DNA of 64,000 nt from CAWJMD01 sp963845675 (GTDB taxonomy: Bacteria; Actinomycetota; Actinomycetes; Actinomycetales; CAWJMD01), in NCBI GenBank assembly GCA_963845675.1, contig CAWJSX010000005.1, forward strand, positions 434,001 to 498,000. The letters are read 5' to 3'. The position numbers and the translations under genes were made by a program. The notes below the pieces were generated by a model. That model searched no databases. It saw only the letters and a program-made list of their open reading frames with translations, and was not told the origin of the DNA. Below, piece by piece: positions 8,515 through 16,577 of this stretch; the first letter of the stretch is position 1, and each line of letters starts with the position of its first letter.

Positions 8515-9728
8515 CTACTTGTCGACGTCACCCACGACGAAGAACGTCGACCCCAGGATCGCGACCATGTCGGCGATCAGGGTGCCGGGGAGCAGCTCGC
8601 TGAGCACCTGCACGTTGTTGAACGAGGCCGAGCGCAGCTTGAGGCGCCAGGGCGTCTTGTCGCCGCGGGAGACGAGGTAGTACCCGTTGAGCCCCAACGG
8701 GTTCTCGGTCCACGTGTACCGGTGGCCCTCGGGAACCCGCAGCACCTTGGGCAGCCGGACGTTCACCGGCCCGCGCTGGAGCGAACGCATCCGGTCCAGG
8801 CACGCGTCGGCGAGGTCGAGGCTCACGTGCACCTGCTCGACCAGGCACTCAAGCCGGGCGAGGCAGTCGCCGGCGGTGCGGGTGACGACGCGCCCGGGGC
8901 CCCCGGGAGTGAACAGCTCGCCGTACGCCAGGTACGGCTCGTCGCGGCGCAGGTCGAGGTCCACGCCGCTCGCCCGCGCGACGGGGCCGCTGACGCCGTA
9001 GGCGTGCACCAGCTCGGGCGACAGCACGCCGACACCGCGCGTGCGGGCCTCGACGATCGGGTTGCCCACGAGCAGGCCCTCGATGCGGCCCATCCCCTTC
9101 CGGACGGCCTCACGGCGTCGGCGACCCGGTCGGTCCAGCCGGCGGGCATGTCCTCCTTGAGGCCGCCGACCCGGTTGAACATGTAGTGCATGCGGCCGCC
9201 CGAGATCTCCTCCATCACGGCCTGCAGCTGCTCACGCTCGGTGAAGGCGTAGAAGACCGGGGTGATCGCGCCCAGCTCCAGGGGGTACGAGCCGAGGAAC
9301 ATCAGGTGGCTGAGCACCCGGTTCAGCTCTGCCAGAAGCGTTCTGGCCCAGACCGCGCGTTCCGGCACCTCCATGCCCAGCATGTGCTCGACGCCGAGGA
9401 CGACCCCGAGCTCGTTGGAGAACGCGGACAGCCAGTCGTGCCGGTTCGCCAGCACGATGATCTGCCGGTAGTCCCTCGCCTCGAACAGCTTCTCGGCCCC
9501 ACGGTGCATGTAGCCGACGATCGGCTCGGCCCGCACGATCCGTTCGCCGTCCAGCGTCAGCCGCAGTCGCAGCACGCCGTGCGTGGCGGGGTGCTGCGGG
9601 CCGATGTTGAGCACCATCTCGGACGTGGGCAGGTCGCGCTCGGCAGCCACGCCCGCAGCGCCGACGCCCACGCCCGTGATCACTTCTCGTCGGTCCGACA
9701 CGGCGCGACCGGGTTCGCTGGTGACCAC
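8515..9728 (-). CDS. Orphan NuoD-like protein (complex I 49-kDa subunit homologue; one apparent frameshift)
   Basis: About 404 residues if one base missing near 9117 is restored. It resembles the quinone-site subunit of complex I (NuoD/NDUFS2): GPQHPATHG near the N-terminus, then YMHRGAEKL, and the C-terminal NPLGLNGYYLVSRGDKTPWRLKLRS region. No other nuo gene is in the window, so it is a stand-alone paralogue like those known in other actinobacteria. The His of PATHG (His59 in bovine NDUFS2) is kept, but the quinone-contacting Tyr108 position reads Trp (HDWLS), so it may not handle quinone normally. GTG 9728 is the best start. A NDUFAF7-like methyltransferase lies 4 kb away. Confidence 0.85.
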
Positions 9729-9788
9729 GGTCGCAGTCTGCCACGGCCCGCGCGGGCGACCACCGCCCGAAGGCGGCAGCCCGCGTGA

Positions 9789-9794
9789 CAAGAT
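9789..9794 (+). promoter_or_regulatory. -10 motif for leaderless PH-domain gene
   Basis: CAAGAT, then 6 bases, then GTG at 9801. Confidence 0.45.
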
Positions 9795-9800
9795 CGACGT

Positions 9801-10298
9801 GTGGATGCCGACGCCGGAACTCCTTTCGACCCTCCCGGTCTGGCCTGGACCCGCGTGAGCATGCGGCTGGTCACGGTGCGACTGATCGGCTTGGCCGTCA
9901 CGGTCCTGGTGGTGGCTGCGGTCCTGCTCGTGCTCTCCCTCCTGGTGGCGACCTGGTGGCTCTGGACGGCGCTCGTCCTCTGGCTCGCACTCGGCGCGGC
10001 CCTGGCGTCGATCGTTCGCCGGCAGGTGAGGTCGTGGGGTTACGCGGAGAGGGAGAACGACCTGCTGATCAGGCACGGCGTGCTCGTGAGGTCGCTGGTC
10101 GTGGTCCCCTACGGCCGCATGCAGTACGTGGACGTGCAGGCGGGCCCCGTCGACCGGATGTTCGACCTGGCCAAGGTGCAGCTCCACACCGCCTCAGCGA
10201 GCACCGACGCCTCGATCCCCGGCCTGTCCCCGGAGGAGGCCGCTCGCCTGCGTGACCGGCTGGCGTCGCGCGGGGAGTCGCGGCTGGCGGGTCTGTGA
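9801..10298 (+). CDS. Bacterial PH-domain membrane protein (YdbS-like, bPH2)
   Basis: 165 residues: a short N-terminal stretch, two adjacent transmembrane helices near residues 28-48 and 50-68, then a bPH2 domain whose signature is ENDLLIRHGVLVRSLVVVPYGRMQYVDVQ with the downstream LHTASAST strand. YdbS/YdbT pairs are cytoplasmic-membrane proteins of unclear role. The GTG start is supported by a CAAGAT motif 6 bases upstream. It overlaps the partner gene by GTGA, so both are made together. Confidence 0.88.
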   Translation: MDADAGTPFDPPGLAWTRVSMRLVTVRLIGLAVTVLVVAAVLLVLSLLVATWWLWTALVLWLALGAALASIVRRQVRSWGYAERENDLLIRHGVLVRSLVVVPYGRMQYVDVQAGPVDRMFDLAKVQLHTASASTDASIPGLSPEEAARLRDRLASRGESRLAGL

Positions 10299-11857
10299 GC
10301 GAGCCGGCACCTCCGACCGGCCCCGGGCCGGAGCAGCCGTTGGACCTGAGCAAGCTCCCTCCGCCGCACCCGCGTCCGCACCCGCCGTCCCAGCCCCAGC
10401 AGCCGTACCAGCCATACCAGCCGCTGGCGACGACCGGCCCCGACCGGCTCCCCGGCACGCCGGATGACGAGGGCTGGCACCGGCTGCACCGCATCACCCC
10501 CCTGCTCAAGGGGTGGAAGGCGCTGGCCGTGGGGCTCGTGATCCTGGCCCAGCAGCGCGGCGACGACCTGATCGCCGGGGAGGCGCGTCCGGGCGGCACC
10601 GAGGTCCTCGTGAGCCTGGGCCTGCTCGTCATGCTCGCGGTCGTGTCTGCCGTCTGGGCCGCCCTGAGCTGGCGGATGACGCGCTACCGCGTGGACGGCG
10701 ACGTGCTGCAGCTCCACTCGGGCGTCCTGTACCGCCAGCAGCGGCAGGCACGGCTCGACCGTCTGCAGGCGGTCGACGTCGTCCAGCCGCTGCTCGGTCG
10801 GATGCTCGGTCTCAGCGAGCTGAAGCTCGAGGTCGCCGGCGGAGCCGGTTCGGACGTCAAGCTCTCGTACCTCAAGGACGACGACGCCGAACGGCTCCGT
10901 AACGAGCTGCTGGCCCGCTCGGCCGGTGTGGCCTACGAGGGCCACGAGGCACCGCAGGCGCCGGAGACCGAGCTGGTGGTCGTCCCCCTCGACCGACTGG
11001 TCCGGTCGATGGTGCGCTCGGCCGGGACGGTCGCAGGGGTCGTCGGCGTGATCGGACTCGGTGTCGCCGCCGCCTACGAGCCGGGCGCCCTGGTCGGCCT
11101 CGTGCCGATGGCGATCGGGGTCGTGTCCGGCTACTGGGGACGCTTCAGCCGCGGTTTCGGCTTCCGCGTCGCGGCGTCGCCGGACGGGCTCAGGCTGCGC
11201 CACGGCCTGGTGGAGTCCCGGGCCCAGACGGTCCCTCCCGGACGGGTCCAGGCCGTCCAGATGACGCAGACCCTGCTGTGGCGGGGCAAGGGCTGGTGGA
11301 GGCTGCAGGTCAACGTCGCCGGCTACGGCGCCGGTTCGGACGGTCAGGAGTCGGCCGAGACCGTGCTGCTTCCGGTCGCCACCGAGGACGAGGCGTTCGC
11401 CGTCCTGTCCCGGATCCTGCCCGACCTCGGTACGGACGACCCGGTCGGGCCTGCTCCGGGCGGGGATGGCAGGCGACAGCGACGGGCAGGGTTTCACGGT
11501 GGCACCCCGCCGTTCGCGCTGGCTCGACCCGTTCGCGTGGCGTCGCCACGGGGTGGCGGTCACCCCCCGGGCCCTGCTGATGCGGTCGGGTCGGTGGACC
11601 CGGCAGCTGGTGCTCGTACCGACCGAGCGGACCCAGAGCCTGGGGCTGCCAGCAGGGCCCGCTGCAGCGACGCCTGTCCGCTGGCGACGCTCACCGCCCA
11701 CAGCACGCCAGGGCCGGTCAGGCCGACGGTCCAGCACCTCGACGAGATGGTCGCCGCCTCGCTGCTGCACGAGCAGGCGGATCGAGCGTCGCGGGCCCGC
11801 GGCCGCCAGTGGTCCCGAGCGCTGGATGGAGAAGCCGCCCGGCGCCTGAGGCGCTGA
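10295..11857 (+). CDS. Bacterial PH-domain membrane protein (YdbT-like; three apparent frameshifts)
   Basis: About 519 residues after removing three single extra bases near 11450, 11650 and 11684. A Pro-rich N-terminus (PPHPRPHPPSQPQ) is followed by TM pairs and repeated bPH2 units: YRVDGDVLQLHSGVLYRQQR with LDRLQAVDVVQPLLGRM; GFRVAASPDGLRLRHGLVESR with PPGRVQAVQM; and a third starting HGVAVTPRALLMRSGRW with PTERTQSLG. The third unit and the tail (VQHLDEMVAASLLHEQA) are each in different frames, but join into the expected family architecture. GTG 10295 overlaps the upstream partner stop. Confidence 0.82.
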   Translation: MSEPAPPTGPGPEQPLDLSKLPPPHPRPHPPSQPQQPYQPYQPLATTGPDRLPGTPDDEGWHRLHRITPLLKGWKALAVGLVILAQQRGDDLIAGEARPGGTEVLVSLGLLVMLAVVSAVWAALSWRMTRYRVDGDVLQLHSGVLYRQQRQARLDRLQAVDVVQPLLGRMLGLSELKLEVAGGAGSDVKLSYLKDDDAERLRNELLARSAGVAYEGHEAPQAPETELVVVPLDRLVRSMVRSAGTVAGVVGVIGLGVAAAYEPGALVGLVPMAIGVVSGYWGRFSRGFGFRVAASPDGLRLRHGLVESRAQTVPPGRVQAVQMTQTLLWRGKGWWRLQVNVAGYGAGSDGQESAETVLLPVATEDEAFAVLSRILPDLGTDDPVGPAPGGDGRRQRRAGFHGGTPPFALARPVRVASPRGGGHPPGPADAVGSVDPAAGARTDRADPEPGAASRARCSDACPLATLTAHSTPGPVRPTVQHLDEMVAASLLHEQADRASRARGRQWSRALDGEAARRLRR

Positions 11858-11878
11858 CCGTCCGCGGTGACTGCGCGG

Positions 11879-12304
11879 CTACAGCCGCGACAGCACCACC
11901 GTCGACCGCGTCTGGCTGATGCCGTCGTGGTCGCGCACGGTCTCGAGGACCCGCTCGAAGTGCGTCATGTCGGACGCCCTCAGCCTCAGCAGGGCGTCCG
12001 CGTTGCCCGTCACGGTGAACGCCTCCTCCACCTCGGGGATGTCCGCGACCATGGCCCGGATCCGCGCGGGCGAGACCCGTCCCTCGCAGAAGACCTCGAC
12101 GAACCCCTCGATCGCCCACCCGAATGCCGCGGGGTCGACGACGGCCGTGAAGGCCGTGAGCACGCCGTCGGCCCTCATCCGGTCGACGCGGCGCTTGACC
12201 GCCGGCGCGCTCAGCCCGACCGCCGAGCCCACCTGCGCGAAGCTGCGCCGGGAGTCCTCCATCAGTTCCGCAACGATTCCACGGTCTATGGCGTCAAGAC
12301 GCAA
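11879..12304 (-). CDS. Lrp/AsnC family transcriptional regulator
   Basis: 141 residues. The N-terminal winged helix-turn-helix (DAIDRGIVAELMEDSRRSFAQVG ... PAVKRRVDRM, residues 4-50) is followed by a ligand-binding RAM domain containing VTGNADALLRLRA. Such proteins sense amino acids as octamers. The start is TTG 12304, preceded by GAGGAG about 7 bases upstream. It diverges from ddaH with only 68 bases between the starts, so it very likely controls ddaH and itself, possibly responding to arginine or a derivative (inference). Confidence 0.9.
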   Translation of the reverse strand: MRLDAIDRGIVAELMEDSRRSFAQVGSAVGLSAPAVKRRVDRMRADGVLTAFTAVVDPAAFGWAIEGFVEVFCEGRVSPARIRAMVADIPEVEEAFTVTGNADALLRLRASDMTHFERVLETVRDHDGISQTRSTVVLSRL

Positions 12305-12359
12305 GATTTCGCTCCTCAGGACGACGATTTCGGCCTTGGTAGGGCGTCGAGGGCGACCT

Positions 12360-12365
12360 TACTCT
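12360..12365 (+). promoter_or_regulatory. -10 motif for leaderless ddaH
   Basis: TACTCT, then 7 bases, then ATG at 12373. The surrounding 68-base divergent region is relatively A+T-rich and carries ATTTCG twice, a plausible Lrp target. Confidence 0.5.
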
Positions 12366-12372
12366 CAGAAAC

Positions 12373-13210
12373 ATGACGATGTCTTCCTCGCGCCACTACC
12401 TCATGTGCGCTCCTGAGCACTTCGAGGTCGTCTACGAGATCAACCCCTGGATGGACGCCGGCACGCCGGTCGACCGCGACCGCGCGCTCGCGCAGTGGCA
12501 GACGCTGGTCGACGCCTACCGCTCGCTCGGCCACCGGGTCGACCTGCTGACGCCCCGCAGCCGGGCTGCCCGACATGGTGTTCGCGGCCAACGGGGCGAC
12601 GGTCGTCGACGGACGTGTCCTCGGAGCCTCGTTCGCGACGCCGCAGCGTGAGGCCGAGGCGGCGCACCACCTGGCCTGGCACACGGAGCACGCCGCCGAG
12701 CTGGGCTGGGCGAGCGTCTCGGCGCCGGCGCACGTCAACGAGGCCGAGGGCGACTTCGCCGTCACGGGAGACGTCGTGCTGGCCGGCTACGGCTTCCGCA
12801 CCGACCCGCGCGCGCACGCCGAGCTCGCCGACGCCATCGGCCGGCCCGTCGTCGGGCTCCGCCTCGTCGACCCCCGCTACTACCACCTCGACGTCGCGCT
12901 GACCGTTCTCGAGGACACCCCTGGCTTCTCTCAGATCGCTTGGTACCCGGCGGCTTTCAGCGACGGCAGCCAGGCGATCGTGCGCCGTCTCTTTCCCGAG
13001 GCTATCGAGGTCCACCAGATCGACGCCGAGGTGCTCGGCCTCAACGCGGTCAGCGACGGCCGCAACGTCGTGGTGCCCGAGCGCGCGGAGAAGTTCATGG
13101 CCCAGCTGGGGGAGCACGGCTACACGCCCGTGCCGGTCGACCTGTCGGAGCTGCTCAAGGGCGGCGGCAGCATCAAGTGCTGCACGCAGGAGCTGCGACC
13201 CGTCGCCTGA
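12373..13210 (+). CDS. ddaH: Dimethylarginine dimethylaminohydrolase family amidinohydrolase (one apparent frameshift)
   Basis: About 278 residues after removing one extra C in the CCCC run near 12556. It is a pentein-fold amidinotransferase/hydrolase: MCAPEHFEVVYEINPWM near the start, PDMVFAANGATV, the catalytic His in DPRYYHLDVAL, and the nucleophilic Cys in GSIKCCTQELRP near the C-terminus. DDAH enzymes convert methylarginines (or arginine-like substrates) to citrulline-type products. In related genomes it is often followed by rocD (ornithine aminotransferase), which is absent here. Expression is probably under the divergent Lrp regulator. Confidence 0.88.
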
Positions 13211-13230
13211 GGCGCGTGACGAAGCCGTTC

Positions 13231-13797
13231 TCAGCAGGGGGCGACGGTGTCCGCGAGCGTCAGGGCGCCGTCCGTGTAGGTGAACAGCCACACCGTGTCG
13301 GAGACCGCCAGGTCCTCGACGGAGCCCGGCTGCGTGGCGACCTTGGGCTCCGGCACGCCCTCGGCCTGGCACGTGTTGAGGGCGACGACGACGTCCGCGG
13401 AGACCGGCACCGTGTAGGTGCGCTCCGCGTTCTGGTTCGTGAACGGGTCGTCGGTCAGGGGCGTCAGCGGGACGCCCTCCTTGGCCACCCGCTCGTCGTC
13501 CCAGTCCGAGTAGGTCCACCGGTCCAGCTCGAGGAACACGGCGCCCTCGACCTCGGTGACGTCGGTGATGGTGCCGACGTCGTGCGCGCGGCCGTCGACG
13601 TCACCCACCGGAAGGGCGGGGGAGGCGGGGTCGGTGGCGGCATCGGTGTCGGTCCCGGACGCGGTGACCGTCACGGTCGTCAGGCCGCCGGGCTCGCCTC
13701 CTCCGCACGCGGACAGCGTCACGGCCAGACCTGCTGCCAGGCATGCGCTGCCCAGCGTCGTGGGGGCCGGGTGCCTCCGGCCCGGAAAGGTCAGCAC
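13231..13797 (-). CDS. Putative lipoprotein of unknown function
   Basis: 188 residues with a signal peptide and lipobox LAVTLSAC (Cys near residue 31), so it is probably anchored on the outer face of the membrane. The mature part has a Thr/Ala-rich linker and a beta-rich domain containing FLELDRWTYSDWDDERVAKEG and NQNAERTYTVPVS, a pattern seen in uncharacterised actinobacterial secreted proteins. The GTG start overlaps the end of the MidA-like gene by 7 bases, so it is the last gene of that operon. The name is limited to what is visible. Confidence 0.65.
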   Translation of the reverse strand: MLTFPGRRHPAPTTLGSACLAAGLAVTLSACGGGEPGGLTTVTVTASGTDTDAATDPASPALPVGDVDGRAHDVGTITDVTEVEGAVFLELDRWTYSDWDDERVAKEGVPLTPLTDDPFTNQNAERTYTVPVSADVVVALNTCQAEGVPEPKVATQPGSVEDLAVSDTVWLFTYTDGALTLADTVAPC

Positions 13798-14840
13798 CCC
13801 GGCACACTGCCCTGCACGGGTCCTCGGTGTCCATTCCGGTCCAGCCCCGCGAGCGCGCCGGCGGCCCGGGTCCCGCGTGGAACCACCAGCCAGCCGAAGC
13901 CTCCCAGGCCGTCCGGGTCGAGCAGCTCGGCCGCCTCCGACGCCTCGGCGAGGTCGGTGAGGTACCGCCTCGCGTCGGTGCCGGCGCGGGCCGGGTCAGG
14001 ACGCCGTGCCTCCACCCCGAGCCAGCGCAGCGCCTCGTGCTGTCGCACCAGGTGCCCCGACCCGGCACCGGGCAGCGCGTCGAGCGCCACGTGCGAGGTC
14101 AGGTCGCAGTGCCCGTCCGGAACCGGGGGGACCTGCCGCCCGCCCCGGTACGCGGTGAGGGTCCCTCCGGCCGGGCGCGCCTCACGCTGGTGGTCGTAGT
14201 CGACCGCGAGGAGCACGCCGTCGGGGACGGCCCTCACCAGACCGTCCCAGAGCGCGTCGCGCGGCCCCCCGACCTCCACCCGTGTGCCCGGAACGTGCGG
14301 TCCGGGCCACCACCTCTCGCACCACCGGACGTCGGCCGGCGAGGGGGCGCCGCCACGACGCTCCCTGCCCAGCCCGTCGACGAGGACGACACGGAGCAGG
14401 CCGTCCTGGTCCACCTCGAGCACCGGACTGGGGACCACGTCGAGCAGCTCCCACGCCACGAGCAGCGTGGGCACCGAGTCGTCGGGGACCGCCCGCGCGA
14501 CGCCGTCCGAGCCACCCGGTGCCGGCGTCCAGCCGATGGCGTCGGGGAGGCCGGGCGGCCTCGGCACCACGTCCACGCCGTGCAGCTCCAGGGCCGGGTC
14601 GACCGCGTGCAGGGCCGTCACCAGCTCACCCCGTCCGGCACCGACGTCGACGACGCGGCGGCAACCGGTGCGCCGCGCCAGCCCGGCCAGCGCCCGGGCG
14701 AGGACGCCGCCGGTGGACGCGTGCACCGCCGTCCGGAAGTGCCCCGCGGGGCCCTCGCTCCTGCGGTAGAAGCCGTTCTCGCCGTAGAGGGCGTCCTGCC
14801 AGGCCTCCTGCCACGGCCGAGACGTCGGGTCCGGGTGCAC
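13791..14840 (-). CDS. SAM-dependent methyltransferase, MidA/NDUFAF7 (DUF185) family
   Basis: 349 residues. The SAM-binding glycine loop is VVDVGAGRGELVTAL near residue 65; MidA-family features follow: LLVAWELLDVVPSPVLEVD, GVLLAVDYDH and the tail LTAYRGGRQVPPVPDGHCDLT. The human relative NDUFAF7 dimethylates an arginine of the complex I subunit NDUFS2. The only NDUFS2 homologue here is the orphan NuoD-like protein at 8515-9728. The gene is sandwiched between a second methyltransferase and a lipoprotein, almost without gaps. Confidence 0.85.
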   Translation of the reverse strand: MHPDPTSRPWQEAWQDALYGENGFYRRSEGPAGHFRTAVHASTGGVLARALAGLARRTGCRRVVDVGAGRGELVTALHAVDPALELHGVDVVPRPPGLPDAIGWTPAPGGSDGVARAVPDDSVPTLLVAWELLDVVPSPVLEVDQDGLLRVVLVDGLGRERRGGAPSPADVRWCERWWPGPHVPGTRVEVGGPRDALWDGLVRAVPDGVLLAVDYDHQREARPAGGTLTAYRGGRQVPPVPDGHCDLTSHVALDALPGAGSGHLVRQHEALRWLGVEARRPDPARAGTDARRYLTDLAEASEAAELLDPDGLGGFGWLVVPRGTRAAGALAGLDRNGHRGPVQGSVPGC

Positions 14841-14843
14841 GGC

Positions 14844-15575
14844 TCAGGGCTTGCGCAGCAGCACGGCGACGTCGGTCACCGTGAAGAGGAACTGGTCGGC
14901 CTCCGCGAGGCGGCGAAGGCCCTCGAGCCACCCGGCGGCCCGGGCGGCCAGGTCGGGGTCGTCGGCCGCGGCCGCGAGGATGCCCATCGCGACCTTGAAC
15001 GCCACGGACCCCTCGTCGAATCGTCGGTGCGCATCCGCCCACGACCGCACGTCGACGAGCTCGAACGGGGCGTCCTTGCTGGCGCCGGCGTCCGCGAGAG
15101 CGAGCAGCTTGCGACCCATGAACCCGTCGGCCCTCTCGGCCCAGGTCGGGACGACGGCCACGAACCGGTCCACGAGCTCACGGGTCAGGCTGTCGTCCAG
15201 GCTCGTGAAGAGCGAGGTGTCCCAGTCGCTGTGAGCGAGAACGGCGAGTCCGCCGGGTCGGAGCATCCGGTGCACCTCGACGAGGTGGTCCACCGGGTCG
15301 ACGAGGTGCTCGGCCACGTTCAGGCTGACGACGCGGTCGACCGACCCCGGAGCCAGCGGGGACGGGCCGTCGAGGTCGACGATGCGGCTGCGGACCCGGG
15401 GGTCGGCGAGCAGGTCGTCGTCCAGGTCCGAGGTGTGGTCGTGGGCGTGCACGACCTCGGCCCCGGCATCCAGGAGGGTGCGCACCGTGCGGCCCGAGCC
15501 GCACCCCAGGTCGGCGACCGTCAGCCCCGGTCGGTCCAGGCGAGCCAGCCGCGCCACCTGCTCGTGCCGTCCCAT
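14844..15575 (-). CDS. Class I SAM-dependent methyltransferase
   Basis: 243 residues. Motif I TVADLGCGSGRTVRTLLDAG lies near residue 20, followed by an acidic post-I HAHDHTSDLDDDLL and VDRVVSLNVAEHLVDPVDHLVEVHRMLRPGGLAVL, the ubiquinone/menaquinone-type pattern. The substrate is not predictable. ATG 15575 is leaderless by the TAGGGT motif 7 bases upstream. It heads an operon with the MidA-like gene and the lipoprotein, and is divergent from the DUF2520 gene with only 42 bases between start codons. Confidence 0.85.
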   Translation of the reverse strand: MGRHEQVARLARLDRPGLTVADLGCGSGRTVRTLLDAGAEVVHAHDHTSDLDDDLLADPRVRSRIVDLDGPSPLAPGSVDRVVSLNVAEHLVDPVDHLVEVHRMLRPGGLAVLAHSDWDTSLFTSLDDSLTRELVDRFVAVVPTWAERADGFMGRKLLALADAGASKDAPFELVDVRSWADAHRRFDEGSVAFKVAMGILAAAADDPDLAARAAGWLEGLRRLAEADQFLFTVTDVAVLLRKP

Positions 15576-15582
15576 GCCGCCG

Positions 15583-15588
15583 ACCCTA
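15583..15588 (-). promoter_or_regulatory. -10 motif for leaderless methyltransferase; face-to-face promoter
   Basis: TAGGGT on the minus strand, 7 bases before ATG 15575. It lies exactly 17 bases from the opposing -10 at 15606-15611, so each hexamer occupies the -35 position of the other promoter. Confidence 0.55.
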
Positions 15589-15605
15589 GGCCACCGCGCG
15601 CGTCG

Positions 15606-15611
15606 TACGTT
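15606..15611 (+). promoter_or_regulatory. -10 motif for leaderless DUF2520 gene
   Basis: TACGTT, then 6 bases, then GTG at 15618. Opposes the minus-strand hexamer at 15583-15588. Confidence 0.55.
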
Positions 15612-15617
15612 GGGCGC

Positions 15618-16556
15618 GTGATTCCGGACGAGGGCCCGCAGCGACGGCCGGGCCGACTGGGCGTCGGCGTCGTGGGTGCCGGACGCGTGGGCGCCGTGCT
15701 GGGCAGCGCGCTTCGACAGGCCGGCCACGCGGTGGTCGGCGCCAGCGCCGTGTCCCAGGAGAGCCTCGACCGGGTGGACGCGATGCTGCCCTCGGTCCCC
15801 GTGCTGCCCGTGCCCGAGGTGGTGGAGCGGTCCGAGCTGGTCCTCCTCACGGTGCCCGACGATGCGCTCGCCGACCTCGTCGCCGGCCTCGCCGCCACCG
15901 GCGCCTGGCGTCCCGGACAGCTCGTCGCGCACACCAGCGGACGGTTCGGCACCGCGGTCCTCGAGCCGGCGCTGCGGGCCGGTGCGATCCCGCTGGCGCT
16001 GCACCCGGCGATGACGTTCAGCGGAACGAGCCTCGACCTGGCGCGCCTGCCCGACTGCTGCTTCGGCGTGACCGCTCCCGGCCCGGTGCTCCCGGTCGGG
16101 CAGGCCCTCGTCGTGGAGATGGGCGCCGAGCCGGTCGTCATCGACGAACAGGACCGTCCGCTCTACCACGCGGCCCTCTCGCACGGCTCGAACCACCTGG
16201 TCACGCTCGTCGCGCAGGCCCGGCAGCTGCTCGCCGAGGCGGGCGTCGAGCAGCCTGGGCGCGTGCTCGGTCCGTTGCTCACCGCCGCCCTCGACAACGC
16301 GCTGAGGTCCGGGGACGACGCGCTGACCGGGCCGGTCGCCCGCGGCGACGCGGGCACGGTCGCGGCGCACACCGAGGTCCTGGCGCGTGCGGGCTCGGCC
16401 GACGTGCTGGCCACCTACCGGGCCCTGGCCCGCGCCACGGCCGAGCGCGCGCTCGCGGGCGGCAGGCTCGCCCCCACCGCCGCCGAGCACCTGCTGGCAG
16501 CGCTCGCGGACCCGACCTCCGGCCCCTCGCCGCAGCCTCCGGCCGGCACCGCCTGA
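15618..16556 (+). CDS. DUF2520 / Rossmann-like domain protein
   Basis: 312 residues. N-terminal Rossmann fold with GVGVVGAGRVGAVLG (residues 12-26), then VLLTVPDDALADLV, and an all-alpha C-terminal DUF2520 domain with AALSHGSNHLVTLVAQA. It looks like a ketopantoate-reductase- or ProC-like dehydrogenase and is regularly found just upstream of panC in actinobacteria, which hints at a role in pantothenate synthesis; that role is inference. The gene starts from a leaderless GTG and is followed 21 bases later by panC. Confidence 0.85.
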   Translation: MIPDEGPQRRPGRLGVGVVGAGRVGAVLGSALRQAGHAVVGASAVSQESLDRVDAMLPSVPVLPVPEVVERSELVLLTVPDDALADLVAGLAATGAWRPGQLVAHTSGRFGTAVLEPALRAGAIPLALHPAMTFSGTSLDLARLPDCCFGVTAPGPVLPVGQALVVEMGAEPVVIDEQDRPLYHAALSHGSNHLVTLVAQARQLLAEAGVEQPGRVLGPLLTAALDNALRSGDDALTGPVARGDAGTVAAHTEVLARAGSADVLATYRALARATAERALAGGRLAPTAAEHLLAALADPTSGPSPQPPAGTA

Positions 16557-16564
16557 CCGGGCGC

Positions 16565-16570
16565 TAGCGT
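16565..16570 (+). promoter_or_regulatory. -10 motif for leaderless panC
   Basis: TAGCGT, then 7 bases, then GTG at 16578. This places the start after a competing GTG at 16569, which falls inside the hexamer. Confidence 0.55.
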
Positions 16571-16577
16571 GGGGCGG

